From: Xiphydria camelus
Lineage: Eukaryota > Arthropoda > Insecta > Hymenoptera > Xiphydriidae
DNA length: 64,000 bases
Assembly (NCBI GenBank): GCA_963678675.1
Contig: OY783192.1
Coordinates: 28,211,987 to 28,275,986 of the forward strand
Reading direction: 5' to 3'
Under the pieces are notes generated by a model, which had not been told where the DNA came from, did no database searches, and saw nothing but the letters and a program-made list of their open reading frames with translations. Position numbers and translations under genes: made by a program. Shown here one piece after another: positions 1 through 11,040 of the stretch. Numbering within the stretch: position 1 is the stretch's first letter; the number at the start of each line of letters is the position of its first letter.

Positions 1-279
1 GGTAGTTCTAGTGTTAAACGTCAGCAGGTATTTTTCCATTGTTTTAATTCTATAATTCCTATATTATGATAATTTCTTGAATTTTTTAAAGATTATTTTA
101 TATGAGGAAATTGTCTTTTATTTGCTTGTCAGTAAGGAATACGGCACTGCTATGGAAAAGTGTAAATTACGGGACTCAATGGTCTACCTTGGAAGGTCCT
201 GAACGTGTCTTTCGATCGTTACGCTTCATTACAGTCCATGAAATCGAATTCCTGCAAATCGAGGGTCTACTGTATATGC

Positions 280-503
280 ATATGTCGTAGGCAAATAGTA
301 ACTTTTTAGGCAAATAGATTTTGTGGCTTCGCTCGCTCCGCCGATTCTAGTCTAATCTAACCTAATCTAACCTTACCAAATCTAATTTACTTATATTTCA
401 ATGTGTTAGGTTACATTAGGTTAGGTTAGAATTGGCGGAGTGAGCGAAGCGAGCGAAGCCACAAAAGCTATTTGCCTAAAGTTACTATTTACCTGCGACA
501 TAT
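280..503. repeat. MITE-like inverted repeat (family A)
   Basis: Near-perfect palindrome. The left arm begins ATATGTCG and runs through a GCAAATAGTAAC block and a GGCTTCGCTCGCTCCGCC block; the right arm repeats all of this in reverse complement. The loop holds CTAATCTAACC/GGTTAGGTTAG tracts resembling insect telomere repeats. No coding capacity. It abuts the next inverted repeat, sharing the CGACATAT stretch. Confidence 0.75.
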
Positions 504-766
504 CGCATGTTTGCGAGAAGACTGTCATAACTCAAAATTAGAATTGTCCAAAGCGACGACTTTCAAAGTTGAATTATTATATTACACGAGCGTTGACCAT
601 TTACTGCCAAATTATGATAATTATCATGAAAATTCTATAATAATTATAATAATCTGGCAGCAAATGGTCAACGCTCGTATAATATAATAATTCAACTTTT
701 AAAGTCGTTGCTAGGGACAATACTAATTTTGAGTTACGACAGTCTTCTCGCAAACGTGCGAATTAT
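497..766. repeat. MITE-like inverted repeat (family B, uninterrupted copy)
   Basis: About 270 bp. The arms GTTTGCGAGAAGACTGTC (left) and GACAGTCTTCTCGCAAAC (right) are complementary, as are internal blocks such as GAGCGTTGACCATTTACTGC. A second copy lies at 30,032-32,242, where its centre is split by a larger insertion. Confidence 0.8.
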
Positions 767-782
767 GTCAGACCCGGCAGAG

Positions 783-858
783 CGGTTGACAGCTTACCCT
801 ATTTGTGCCAATCTTGGCCACTACGCGGCGCTTTCAAGATAGGCAACAGGCGTATACA
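783..858 (-). repeat. Dispersed ~80-bp repeat, inverted copy at 13,390-13,475
   Basis: The block containing GTGCCAATCTTGGCCACTAC and GCGGCGCTTTC reappears in reverse complement at about 13,390-13,475, upstream of GMP synthetase. It is non-coding and of unknown family. Confidence 0.65.
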
Positions 859-1078
859 AGTTACGTGATAAATTTTCCATCCGCAAACTCTAATTACTAA
901 TTACTACAGCCGGTGCACTTGCTCATCCTCGAGTTACGCGCGTTAAGCAGGGTATCGCAAAGCCGAGCGCGGTATGATGGTGGAACGAACAATCGTTATT
1001 GCCCGATATTCGCAATAAATCATAACAGTTTTGGGGGATCGATTGTTCTCCGAGTAAGCCGCTCGACTCCACGACCGA

Positions 1079-1280
1079 CTCTAAAGGTCGAAGCACACTT
1101 AGACGAAGTGAAGCGAAGCTACCATTTTAATTTCGTTGCTTCTTATGAGGTAACGTACACTTGAGCGAATCGAAGCGAACAGAAGCGTCGCGAACTACCT
1201 CGTAAGAAGCAATGAAATATAAAATGGTTTCTTCGTTTCGCGGAGCTTCGCTTCGCCTAAGTGTGCTTCGACCTTTGGAG
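1079..1280. repeat. MITE-like inverted repeat (family C)
   Basis: About 200 bp. The termini CTCTAAAGGTCGAAGCACAC and GTGTGCTTCGACCTTTGGAG are reverse complements, with further matching interior blocks rich in GAAGCGAAG. Non-coding. Confidence 0.75.
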
Positions 1281-1299
1281 GGAAGAAGGTATCCGCGAT

Positions 1300-2041
1300 G
1301 ACGTGGCTAATCATAACGAGCCGATCTCTCGCCCGGCCCGATTATCCGGGTAATATCGCATAACGAGGTGCCAATGAAATTCTCCTACCCACGTCCGGTT
1401 TCTCGTTCTCGAGGCAATTACCTCGAGGTAAGCTATGATCATAGCTCGAGAAAAGCTCGCAACAAATTTGCACATTTATAACCAATATTTTTGTTCTGTC
1501 GCACCGAGCGACGGAATTCTGAAGGTCGAATAGAATCGATTATAAATACCTCGCGAAAACATACGGTTAATATTGCCAGGTAAAGTGGTCTAATTCGACG
1601 AACGTAGGCCACGAATAACCCCATTTGCACCTTTCCTGGAAGGTAATTACCGGATGGATCGTCGGAAGCCGTCCCGAATTACGGTCCCCGGTCAATCCCT
1701 TGCGTACCCAGGCCGATTATAAAGATTATAATCGGCCGGATTGGGACGCAGGAATTCGATCGAACCGAGGGCTGGTTTACGCCGAGTGTCATCGCACCGC
1801 TGCCGGAAAATAACGGTACAGTACTCTCTCCATAATTCCTTCCTCGTTAATTCAGAATGCCCGAAGCCCAAGAGGGGAAGGATTCCCCACTCTTGTTATG
1901 ACGTACGTTGCGCGCAGGTATGCGCCGAAGGGGAATACGAGTTTAGTTTACGCGACTATTTTGGTTGCGTGCAGGTATGTACTTCTCTAACGGACAGAGT
2001 GGGAGTATTCCATAATTCATTTTTCTTAGAATTCAAAGCAA
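1300..2041 (+). repeat. Degenerate LTR-like dispersed repeat
   Basis: Contains a diverged version of the CCTTTCCTGGAAGGTAATTA motif near 1,630 and the CGAGCGACGGAATTC block near 1,505. Both occur in the larger repeat copies around 2.9, 8.05, 52.9, 56.4 and 61.1 kb. No gene is seen here. The family is treated as LTR-like because better copies carry a TATA box and initiator; this is inference. Confidence 0.4.
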
Positions 2042-2314
2042 TATGAAGAAGTCTTGAGGAAAATAGAGGAAAACCGGCGGCTCTGGAAAAATATAAAGAA
2101 AAGAAGGGATCAGCTGATAGGCCATATAGTGAGACATGAGGGACTGCTAAGAGACATCTTAGAAGCAGAAACGGGAAAAAAGAGAGAGGTAGGTAGGCCG
2201 CGGTTAGACTACATTTCGCAAATCATTAAGGACGTAGGTTGTTCGAAATACAGGGAAATGAAAAGACTAGCGGAGGACAGGAAAAGATGGAGAATGGTAT
2301 CAAACCAGTCTTAG
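2042..2314 (+). pseudogene. 3' end of a non-LTR retrotransposon (LINE) reverse-transcriptase ORF
   Basis: The open frame reads into a basic sequence with the pattern RRDQLIGHIVRHEGLL, then GRPRLDY and ISQIIKDVGCSKYREMKRL, ending at a TAA. This is the C-terminal tail commonly seen downstream of the reverse-transcriptase domain in insect RTE/Jockey-like LINEs. The reverse-transcriptase and endonuclease domains are absent, so this is a 5'-truncated remnant, which is normal for LINE insertions. The frame is open upstream without a credible ATG. The exact clade is not certain. Confidence 0.65.
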
Positions 2315-2379
2315 GACTGATAACTTTATGATGAGAATTCAAAGCCCCATCGTACTGAATTATGGAGGGAGTACTGTAC

Positions 2380-2602
2380 GGGATTCCTCATAAGAAAAAA
2401 AAAGTTTACCACTCCTCTGAAACTTTATGAGCAGCTTCATTTTACCGAGTCTGCCAGCTTTTTTATCTGAGAACATTCTGGTTCTCTCCAGGGTTTCGAC
2501 ATATTAATTAACATGTTAACATTATGAATTTTGTCGGACTGGACATACCCGGCAGAAAACTTGTCGGACAATGTTACCATCAAATTTTATAAATAATTAT
2601 CA
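2380..2602 (+). repeat. Fragment of the GGATCCCTCATAAG foldback family
   Basis: GGATTCCTCATAAG, CACTCCTCTGAAACTTTATG and GTCGGACTGGACATACCCGG match blocks of the full-length foldback element at 62,610-63,172. Only one arm and part of the interior are present. Confidence 0.7.
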
Positions 2603-2639
2603 TTACCATACTAATTCAATAAATAGAATTACAAATAGT

Positions 2640-3209
2640 GCAAGTTTGCACGCACATCTCTGTGCCTCACGCAGCCTCACTGTCGAGAACGAGCATCCGG
2701 TCTTCTTGACCGTTAAGTGCGTCACTCGGAAAACAGTTAGCAACGGCACCTTCGCCCTTTGGACTCGGACTCGGAAGTCCTCAGCGTCATCGACTGTTCC
2801 ACCGACCTTCCTCCTTCAGCCAATCAGGGTATAGGCGGCGAGCGAATTTGCTACTAGCGCCACCATCGGCGATTTTGTACAGTTTCCACGGGAATGAGTT
2901 GACTGCGACGTGCCAGCTGTTAATCCTGTTCCATCGCAACGAGCAACGGAATTAGGAGGGTCGATTCGTGCTTCTTGGTAGCATCGACCACAAATAATTC
3001 GCCGACTAGAATTAATCGCGTAGTAGGCGAAACGAATATTTCGATAAACATACCTAGGTCGTAAATGTCGCAGTTCCGAACTTTTCTCCGAAGGAAATTT
3101 TAGAGCGATTCGTAGCAAGCCGTCTCTCGCAGTGCCCGCTTCAATAGGTACCGTCACAAAAGCGATCCGAGCCGGATTAAGGGGAGGAATGTCGGATGCA
3201 GTCGATGGA
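2640..3209 (+). repeat. LTR-like dispersed repeat, part before the transposon insertion
   Basis: Shares with copies at 6.85 kb, 7.7 kb, 34.6 kb and 56.6 kb the blocks GTCGAGAACGAGCATCCGG, CTTTGGACTCGG and GGGGAGGAATGTCGGATGC (34.6-kb copy: GGGGAGGAATGTCGAATTC). It ends where the TIR element at 3,210 begins, and related sequence resumes after 6,807. No open frame here looks like a protein. Confidence 0.5.
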
Positions 3210-6200
3210 CAATTGAGGCTCCCGATGCAAGAACCGGTCGAGCGGTCGAAAACGCTTAAAAGTATTGTCCACTTCAGAATAGTGGCTGATGGAAAAAAAG
3301 TTGAGAAATATAAAAATATAAAAATACGTACTTATAGAGGGCACAAATACGCATATTTTAGTGTAATTTTACTTTTCTAACTTTTGTGGTTTTTAAGAAA
3401 AAAATAAAAAACTGTTGAATTTCGATCGCTCAAAATCGACGATTTTCAGTCTACTTTTAAAACGTACATCGCCATATCTCGAAAAATTATGTACGAAACG
3501 TCACAATTTTTTTTTCTCGAACTTATTACACCCAAGCGATGCCAAAAAATTAACAAGCACCGCGAGAAAGATTCGTTGTTTAGAAAAAATCACTGTATAA
3601 TTATTTAACGAAAAAATCGAAGTTTCAAAATTTTCGACCTGTGAGAAACATTTTTCTATTTATTCTTACGACAAAGTGTAAGCGAGAAAGTTGTAGATAG
3701 ATGTTTTATGAAGTTTTCTACGAAAAATAGGGAAGATTTAGTGACATTTCGCGGGTTTTACGATAGTTCATGTATAAAGCGCGCGATCCGCGTTCGCTCG
3801 ATTCTCGCGCTCTGCGCTGCAACAGCGCTGGAATTCAATACCGTCTTGCCGGCAAAGCAAGACGACACATGTATTTTACATCCGCAAAAATAAATCATTT
3901 CGAATTTTGATTTGAATAATCTAGGTGCGCTTGCGTAAATATTGTATTTAGACATAATATTAAATCTTTTTGATAATAGGAACGATACATATTGTACAAA
4001 ATATCGATATAACATAATATTCGTACTATTGAATTTTCGAAATAATTTGGCAATATGTTTATGGGTTTTGTAGTATTACAAGATGAAATCAGGCATTCTG
4101 AAGAACTCATGTTAATTTTTTTTATTTGACTTGATACAAATATACAAATAGTTCATAAAAACATTCATGGTACATATATTTATCGAAATATATGTAATTT
4201 AGCTAAAATTTCAGCGTTTTACACCAGTAATTCTGAAGCTTATCATCGCTAAACTGTATATACACTAAACCTTATTATCAATCTCGTATTACTAGATAAT
4301 TCTATATTACTATGATACATGAATCGCCGTTTCTTCGAAAATATGTTTCTTAACAAGTCGAGTTACTTCAGTAAAATAATGAGGATTGTAGAAATTGAAA
4401 CAGAAATCGAATTGAACTAATTAAAATTGTATTGTTCAAATGAAAATAAACAATTACGATTAAAAAGCACTTTTAATACAAATGCACGATAATGCAATAC
4501 AAAATAATTTTTCGATAATTGTGTTGATTTCGAAAAGTACAATTATTTTTATAATTATCCTTTTTTTATATTGTATAATAAAACATTATACACAGACAAA
4601 CAAACACAGATCCTTCCGCCTTTCACAAACAAAGTTATCAAGAGAAGATTCGATCGGTTTAACGTTTTTTTGTAGTCTGTTTTTTCGCAGTTTTAGTAAC
4701 TTTTTTTTGTTTTTTGTTTTTTCTTTCATTTTCTGGGTTTTCATTTTCAATATTCAATACTTTTTCATTTTTTGCGTTTTTGGAAATTTTGTTCCTCGAC
4801 GGAACTTTGACGTGCGCAAACATGGAAGTGTAAAATGCTTTGTGTTTTTCTGATACATATCTCAATAATGAATTTACATCTTTTATTTTTTCGGCAGTGA
4901 TTCCAACACATTCAGCTAGTAATGCTTTTTGAAGTAGATCATTAAACGTGATTGATGAATGAATGAAATACTCAGTGTGATGGTTGTCGTAATTGTCGAA
5001 AATATTTACTTGACCATTCGGGTAATAAACTATTTTTACTGCTTTGCTTATTTTCAGATTTTTGGGAATAGCACATCCTTCTTTCAGTTGCGGTTCAAAA
5101 TCTAAAATGGTACATTCTTGTTCATTTATAACAATAAATGGATCGTTTCTGCAATTTCTGATAATTTCGCAATATTCATCCGCTGTTTCAATGACTTCTT
5201 GGAGTGCTTTTCTTGGGCCGTACATGCCAAAGTTACGGTCACATTGGCAATATGAATGCCCGCGAACTGGGAACAAATGTTGAATTTCTAATTGCAAATA
5301 CTTTGACAATAGAGAAAAGAAAGCTAAAACATAATGGTTTTTGTTTTGACCACCGCACGAATCAGAGAAAAGATATATTTTATTGAAACATCCTTCGAGG
5401 GCAACTTCCCTGTTAATAGCATCGAAAACAAGGTTACAAACTGTATTACCTCCCTTTTTACAATAGCCTTCCATGAACGTAAACATGTAACTGCGATTGT
5501 AAGGATTGAAAATATGTACATTGAATACATGAAGCCATAATAATCTTTTGCAAAATTGGTCGGAAACAGGAATTTTTGGTAGAGGGAGATTCTGACCGAA
5601 ATCGAATTCGAGTCGCAAAACTCCTCCTTCAGATAACATTTGTTTTTTATTTAATATATTAAATTTCTACTTAAATTTCAGGCTTTAATTTACTTTATAA
5701 GTAAAGGATAAGCCTTAAATTACTTAAATTTCAGGCCGAAATAAACAGCCTCCGTACCGAATATAAGAAATAAGCTTCAGAATTACTGGTGTAAAACGCT
5801 GAAATTTTAGCTAAATTACATATATTTAGATAAATATATGTACCATGAATGTTTTTATAAACTATTTGTATATTTGTATCAAGTCAAATAAACAAAATTA
5901 ACATAAGTTCTTCAGAATGCCTGATTTCATCTTGTAATACTACAAAACCCATAAACATATTGCCAAATTATTTCGAAAATTCAATAGTACGAATATTATG
6001 TTATATCGTTATGTTGTTTGTACAATATGTATCGTTCCTATTATCAAAAAGATTTAATATTATGTCTAAATACAATATTTACGCAAGCGCACCTAGATTA
6101 TTCAAATAAAAATTCGAAATGATTTATTTTTGCGGATGTAAAATACATGTGTCGTCTTGCTTTGCCGGCAAGACGGTATTGAATTCCAGCGCTGTTGCAG

Positions 6201-6807
6201 CGCAGAGCGCGAGAATCGAGCGAACGCGGATCGCGCGCTTTATACATGAACTATCGTAAAACCCGCGAAATGTCACTAAATCTTCCCTATTTTTCGTAGA
6301 AAACTTCATAAAACATCTATCCACAACTTTCTCGCTTACACTTTGTCGTAAGAATAAATAGAAAAATGTTTCTCACAGGTCGAAAATTTTGAAACTTCGA
6401 TTTTTTCGTTAAATAATTATACAGTGATTATTTCTAAACAACGAATCTTTCTCGCGGTGCTTGTTAATTTTTTGGCATCGCTTGGGTGTAATAAGTTCGA
6501 GAAAAAAAAATTGTGACGTTTCGTACATAATTTTTCGAGATATGGCGATGTACGTTTTAAAAGTAGACTGAAAATCGTCGATTTTGAGCGACCGAAATTC
6601 AACAGTTTTTTATTTTTTTCTTAAAAACCACAAAAGTTAGAAAAGTAAAATTACACTAAAATATGCGTATTTGTGCCCTCTATAAGTACGTATTTTTATA
6701 TTTTTATATTTCTCAACTTTTTTTCCATCAGCCACTTTTCCGAAGTGGACAATACTTTTAAGCGTTTTCGACCGCTCGACCGGTTCTTGCATCGGGAGCC
6801 TCAATTG
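3210..6807 (-). mobile_element. DNA transposon with ~1-kb terminal inverted repeats
   Basis: A 3.6-kb element bounded by GAGGCTCCCGATGCAAGAAC on the left and its complement on the right. The inverted arms run about 3,210-4,243 and 5,771-6,807 and are nearly identical. AATT lies directly outside both ends and could be a 4-bp target duplication; because AATT is palindromic it could instead be the tip of the TIR. The interior holds one long - strand ORF with a DUF7869-like domain. It interrupts an LTR-like repeat whose halves flank it. The right arm's inner part is the left breakpoint of the 6.3-kb duplication, so this insertion predates the duplication. Confidence 0.8.
4659..5639 (-). CDS. DUF7869-like putative transposase, N-terminally truncated
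   Basis: The 326-residue frame opens with a FDFGQNLPLPKIPVS-type block. It then has YCKKGGNTVCNLVFDAINR, the hallmark FSDSCGGQNKN near residues 90-100, and GHSYCQCDRNFGMYGPRKAL near residues 125-145. It ends in a lysine-rich tail. These blocks and their order match the DUF7869 domain found in many insect and cnidarian transposon-like proteins. The aspartates in the first, second and third blocks could be the catalytic acids of an RNase H-like fold, but that is inference. Family proteins are usually much longer with an N-terminal DNA-binding part, which is missing here, so this copy is probably defective. It sits alone between the two 1-kb TIRs. Confidence 0.65.
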   Translation of the reverse strand: MLSEGGVLRLEFDFGQNLPLPKIPVSDQFCKRLLWLHVFNVHIFNPYNRSYMFTFMEGYCKKGGNTVCNLVFDAINREVALEGCFNKIYLFSDSCGGQNKNHYVLAFFSLLSKYLQLEIQHLFPVRGHSYCQCDRNFGMYGPRKALQEVIETADEYCEIIRNCRNDPFIVINEQECTILDFEPQLKEGCAIPKNLKISKAVKIVYYPNGQVNIFDNYDNHHTEYFIHSSITFNDLLQKALLAECVGITAEKIKDVNSLLRYVSEKHKAFYTSMFAHVKVPSRNKISKNAKNEKVLNIENENPENERKNKKQKKVTKTAKKQTTKKR

Positions 6808-8440
6808 GGGAATTTTGATACCTGATTTATCCAGGAAAGCCATACACTGTTTCTAGGTAGCCTAACGCACCCTCACGATCGAGAACGAACATTCGGCTTT
6901 CTCGATCGTGACGTGCGAAACTCGGGGAATCGTAATTAAGGGGGTATTACTGTCTAGACGCTTCAAAAATTCGATTTTTTTTTCTTGCATTTTCTTATAA
7001 TTTGGGAGTTTGAGAATGTGTCTCAAAAATACTAATTTGAAATTCGTAGAACTCCTATAGCTACAGAGGCTTAATGGCTGCGGTGCGTTGGGGCGCAGCA
7101 GGTAGTCATCAATTTTAAACGCGTTTTTCTCGAAACGACATTTTTCAAGTCGGGCGCACGTTTTTCTCAAAAACTATTGGACCGATTGACTTCTGGTTTT
7201 GCACACATTTCGAGGGAACCTTCACCTATGGTCTGAACTAGAATAATACCGATAGCTTGAATATTTTAGCCCTGCTCTCATGTTTTAGTTGACAATTTTT
7301 CGGGAAAATTAAACTTTAATCTTCAAACAGCTGCGATTGCGATAAAAAATGTCGTACCTACTTAGTTCTAGTTCAGACGATAACTACATTCATATAGATT
7401 AAAAAAAAAATTTGTTCTTCTCTCTTAGACGATTAGGACCGCCACAATATGGTCGCCCGATTGGACGAGCGTCTCACGCCACGATTTGCATAACAGCGCA
7501 TAACTTGTACAGATTCCAATAAAATGTTTTATTAAAATTTGTATTGTTAGTTGAAACATGTCTTATTATGCGTTAAGAACCCCGGCACTCTGTAGGTTTG
7601 ATAGTTTTCGCAAAATTAATTCCTAAAAATTACATTAAAAACAAGCGTCTAGACAGTAATACCCCCTTAACGGTACCCTCGCACTTTGAACTCGGGCCTC
7701 ATAAGTTCCCCAGCGTTATCAAGATTCCTCCTCTCTCTCTAGCTGATCAGGGCTCATCGCGTCGCGTCGCGTCGCGTCAGCCCACGCTATCCCCTCCGCT
7801 AGGCTACGATGCGAATATATAAACCGGGACTAAAAGTGTAAGTAATCATTGTAAATTACGATTCAAGCAACGGTAAACTGTATCTCCTATTTAAATATAA
7901 TATAATTTAATAGAGTGCGTGCAGTGTATGAAATCATGACGTAGAAGTCCCCTTGCGACGGAACACATATTAACACAAACTCAAGTCACTTGATACATTT
8001 TGTAAATCGGTCACATTGGCGAAGCGGTAGGTTTTGGCGAATTTAGGCTGTCAATGAGTCCGCAGCCATACACCTTTCCCGGAAGGATTAATTACTGGAC
8101 GAGTCGTAATGAACCGCTTTCCGCAATACCCATTCTAATTAATACCGCTATCTATCTTCTTCTATCTTCCATATACACGTTTAAATAAAAATGTTATATT
8201 CGTTTCTTCAAGGTCTAACGTCGCGGTCTCACAGGGTCATAAACTGGGTGAGAGCACTACCTGTATTGTGCATGTGTCACGTCAAAGTCGACACGTTGAG
8301 ACCGCGTCATAAGATCTCCGAAAGTTCTTTACCGATTGCTTTGAAATTTGGACATAACGTTGCATTTGAATACGCACGTTTTTTTTTATATATCTACTAT
8401 CTATATACCAACTCCCTTAAGTGAGTAAAATAAAGAATGA
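6808..8440 (+). repeat. LTR-like dispersed repeat resumed, with TATA-type promoter module
   Basis: Downstream of the transposon the LTR-like repeat continues: TATCCAGG, GCCTAACGCACCCTCACG, GATCGAGAACGAACATTCGG. It is interrupted at 6,940-7,666 by a TTAA-flanked MITE. GCTATCCCCTCCGC is followed by a TATATAAA box near 7,817. The CCTTTCCCGGAAGGATTAAT motif lies near 8,074. Similar modules recur at 10.75, 34.85 and 56.8 kb. It contains no convincing ORF. Confidence 0.5.
6940..7666. mobile_element. piggyBac-type MITE with TTAA target duplication
   Basis: Termini GGGGGTATTACTGTCTAGAC and GTCTAGACAGTAATACCCCC are perfect reverse complements, each flanked by TTAA (6,936-6,939 and 7,667-7,670). The 727-bp interior has no transposase. 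TTAA duplications are characteristic of piggyBac-superfamily insertions. Confidence 0.85.
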
Positions 8441-8800
8441 GATTATTTCGTGATTCACGCGGACAAAGTCGCGAGGGGAAAGCTATTGACTACTTACTTC
8501 TAAAGTAACTGAATATGGATTAAGAGTTACTGATGTCTGGCGAATCACACGGCCTTCTATCACAGAAATTTGGGTTATACCACATTTGTGTGTGTGCGCT
8601 CACTCACATTTAAAACATGTTTAGAAGAGACTAATTTTAGGCCAATTTATACGAAGCATCATTATGATGCATAAATTTTACAGCCTGAAAGCCGAAATAA
8701 ATTATAGTAAGTATCCATTGCCAGCAAGTTCACATTGACACATCAGGTCCTACGGTCACTTAACTACAAGGCCGGGTGTCCACCGGATCGGGCCGACCAC

Positions 8801-9202
8801 AATGGGCATGTTCACAACTTTTTGTACAACTGTTTAAAGTGCATGAATCGGAAGATTAGGGTATTAAAGTAATGTAGGTAAAAAATGGGCCATTAAAAAA
8901 ATGTTTTTCCATTATTTTTGAGATGTTAAAAAAGGCATTCGTTTTAAAGCGTCGCACTTTCACCGCCATTTTAACTGACCAATCAGAGTCGGGCAACAGA
9001 TTCTCCACCATTCACAAACCCGGGTTTGGCCCCTTGCCAATGGCTTTAGTGACGTCACTAAGGATTTCGTTTGAATCGAAGTCAAACTTTAAACATTAAA
9101 TAAAAAGAAATTAGTGCTCAGAAAAAAAAACAAACATCTTATTAATAAGCACAAAAATTATTAACGAATGATCAAAAAAAAAAAATCGTGAACATGCCCA
9201 TT
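8801..9202. mobile_element. Nested MITE, TGGGCATGTTCAC termini
   Basis: AATGGGCATGTTCAC at the left and GTGAACATGCCCATT at the right are perfect complements. It splits the left arm of the 8,769-10,637 element. About 400 bp, non-coding. Second copy at about 22,986-23,389. Confidence 0.75.
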
Positions 9203-9235
9203 GGGCTGATCGCTGGGCACTTGGGTATATATATA

Positions 9236-10381
9236 CAGGGTGGACCAGGTTAAACGTCATTTTTTTTGATATGTGATAGAAATACCAAAAAAAAAGTGGA
9301 CTTTCATAGGAAAATTTTTTTCAAAAATGTTTCCTAACAAAGATACAGGGTGTCAAAGTTTCGAAAAAAAAATTGTTTTCTCATCATAACTACTAAACTA
9401 CTTGATCGATTTCTATGAAATTTCGCACACAGGTCAATGTAGAACAGCTCTAAGCAATAATTAAATCATTTTTAAAAATTATCCAGTGGCGTAGATACTA
9501 GGGGCCGGTATCCTCCTTTCCCCCTCCCAATCTTCGGCGCCACTGGACATTTTGCAAAGAAAATTTAATTATTGGATTCCCCGTTTAATTTAGAGAAAAA
9601 AATTACCCTTGCAAATTTTTGATTTATGGCTTCGTTTTTGAGATATTTATTTTAATTTATAGGGTTGCGTTTAATTTAAAGAAAAAAATCTCAAAAACGA
9701 AGTCACAAATCAAAAATTTGTAAAGGTGATTTTTTTCTTTAAATTAAACGGGGAATCCAATAATTAAATTTTCTTTGCGAAATATCCAGTGGCGCCGAAG
9801 ATTGGGAAGGAGGAAAGGGGAATGAGAAAACCATTTTTTTTTCGAAACTTTGACACCCTATATCTTTGTTAGGAAACATTTTTGAAACAAATTTTCTCAT
9901 GAGAATCTATTTTTTTTTGTTGCTCTATCACATATCACAATTAATGGAGTTCAACCTAGCTTTGGCCTGCTCGCAACCCTATAAATTAAAATAAATATCT
10001 CAAAAACGAAGCCATAAATCAAAAATTTGAAAGAATGATTTTTTTCTCTAAATTAAACGGGAAATCCAATAATTAAATTTTCTTTGCAAAATATCCAGTG
10101 GCGCCGAAGATTGGGAGGGGGAAAGGGGGTACCGGCCCCTAGTATCTACGCCACTGGAGAATTTTTAAAAATTATTTAATTATTGCTTAGAGCTGTTCTA
10201 CATTAGCCTGTGTGCGAAATTTTATGGAAATCGATCAAGTAGTTTAGAAGTTATGATGAGAAAACAATTTTTTCGAAACTGACACCCTATATCTTTGTTA
10301 GGAAACATTTTTGAAACAAATTTTCTTACGAGTCTACTTTTTTTTGTTGTTCTATCACATATAAAAACCTGGTCCACCCTG
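9236..10381. mobile_element. Nested MITE, CAGGGTGGACCAGG termini, TA target site
   Basis: Starts CAGGGTGGACCAGG after TA and ends CCTGGTCCACCCTG before TA; 1,146 bp. The interior is built from inverted and repeated blocks such as CCAGTGGCGCCGAAGATTGG and AAATTAAACGGGGAATCC, so it folds on itself several times. Other full copies lie at 23,423-24,568 and 57,095-58,192, and a scrap near 36,100-36,150. TA flanks suggest Tc1/mariner-type mobilisation. Confidence 0.85.
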
Positions 10382-10639
10382 TATATTAGGGTGGGCTAAA
10401 AAAAACTTTTTTTTAAATTACTATGAAAACATTGTTGAGAATGACGAGAAAGAAATTCTGCTGAAGTTTCAGCTCTTAATATTAATATTAACAACTGCCT
10501 CATCGCAATTTTCTTTTTCCCATTTAAATAACATGCACATATATATATATATGCACAGATTGGGTATATATAGATACACTCAAGTGCTCAGCGATCGGCC
10601 CGATTCTGGTCGGCCCGACCCGGTGGACACCCGACCTAA

Positions 10640-11040
10640 GTGACTCTGGTCAGTTCCCGTAATAAATATTTCGGTTCGCCGCGGAGAGGCGCTGCTAAAC
10701 AATATTCGCTCGCCGCCTATATGGCGTCACTCACGCCATCCCCTCCATCAATCTAGCACCGCTAGTATATAACCCGAGACGAACCGCGTCGTTCTCAGTG
10801 TACTACCAATCATCAAACGTGTCGTGGCCCGCCGATCAACCTCACTCGGACTCGGTAAGTCAATCAAGGTTCTACGTCGTATCAATATGGTATCGCGGAA
10901 CGTAACGTAGATAGTATGTTCAGGTGTCAGTCCTTTAACTGAAGACAGCTCAGCTACCTTCGATCTCACAGTCATTAGGCCATTGCGTGCCAGCCGACGA
11001 ATTAAAATCCTGAGTTCTCTATGCCGAACAATCGTGTAAT
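10640..11040 (+). promoter_or_regulatory. LTR-like promoter module (TATA near 10,766)
   Basis: CCATCCCCTCCATC is followed by a TATATAA box at about 10,766 and a TTCTCAGTGTAC initiator-like site about 30 bases further on. A GGTAAGT donor-like sequence appears near 10,853. The same order of motifs occurs near 7.8, 34.85 and 56.8 kb. No credible protein follows. This is probably the promoter part of the dispersed LTR-like repeat. Repeated in the duplicate copy at about 24,830-25,230. Confidence 0.4.

Larger units (their letters stand above)
8769..10637. mobile_element. Outer inverted-repeat element carrying two nested MITEs
   Basis: The left terminus AGGCCGGGTGTCCACCGG matches in reverse complement the right terminus CGGTGGACACCCGACCT. 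The arm resumes after the first nested insertion with GGGCTGATCGCTGGGCACTT, which pairs with AAGTGCTCAGCGATCGGCCC near 10,580. This shows that 8,801-9,202 and 9,236-10,381 are later insertions. No coding capacity. A second complete copy of the nest is at 22,954-24,828. Confidence 0.8.

Noticed and set aside
350..430. TTAGG-like tracts as telomeric repeats
   Set aside because: Only a few degenerate units, and they form part of the loop and arms of a MITE.
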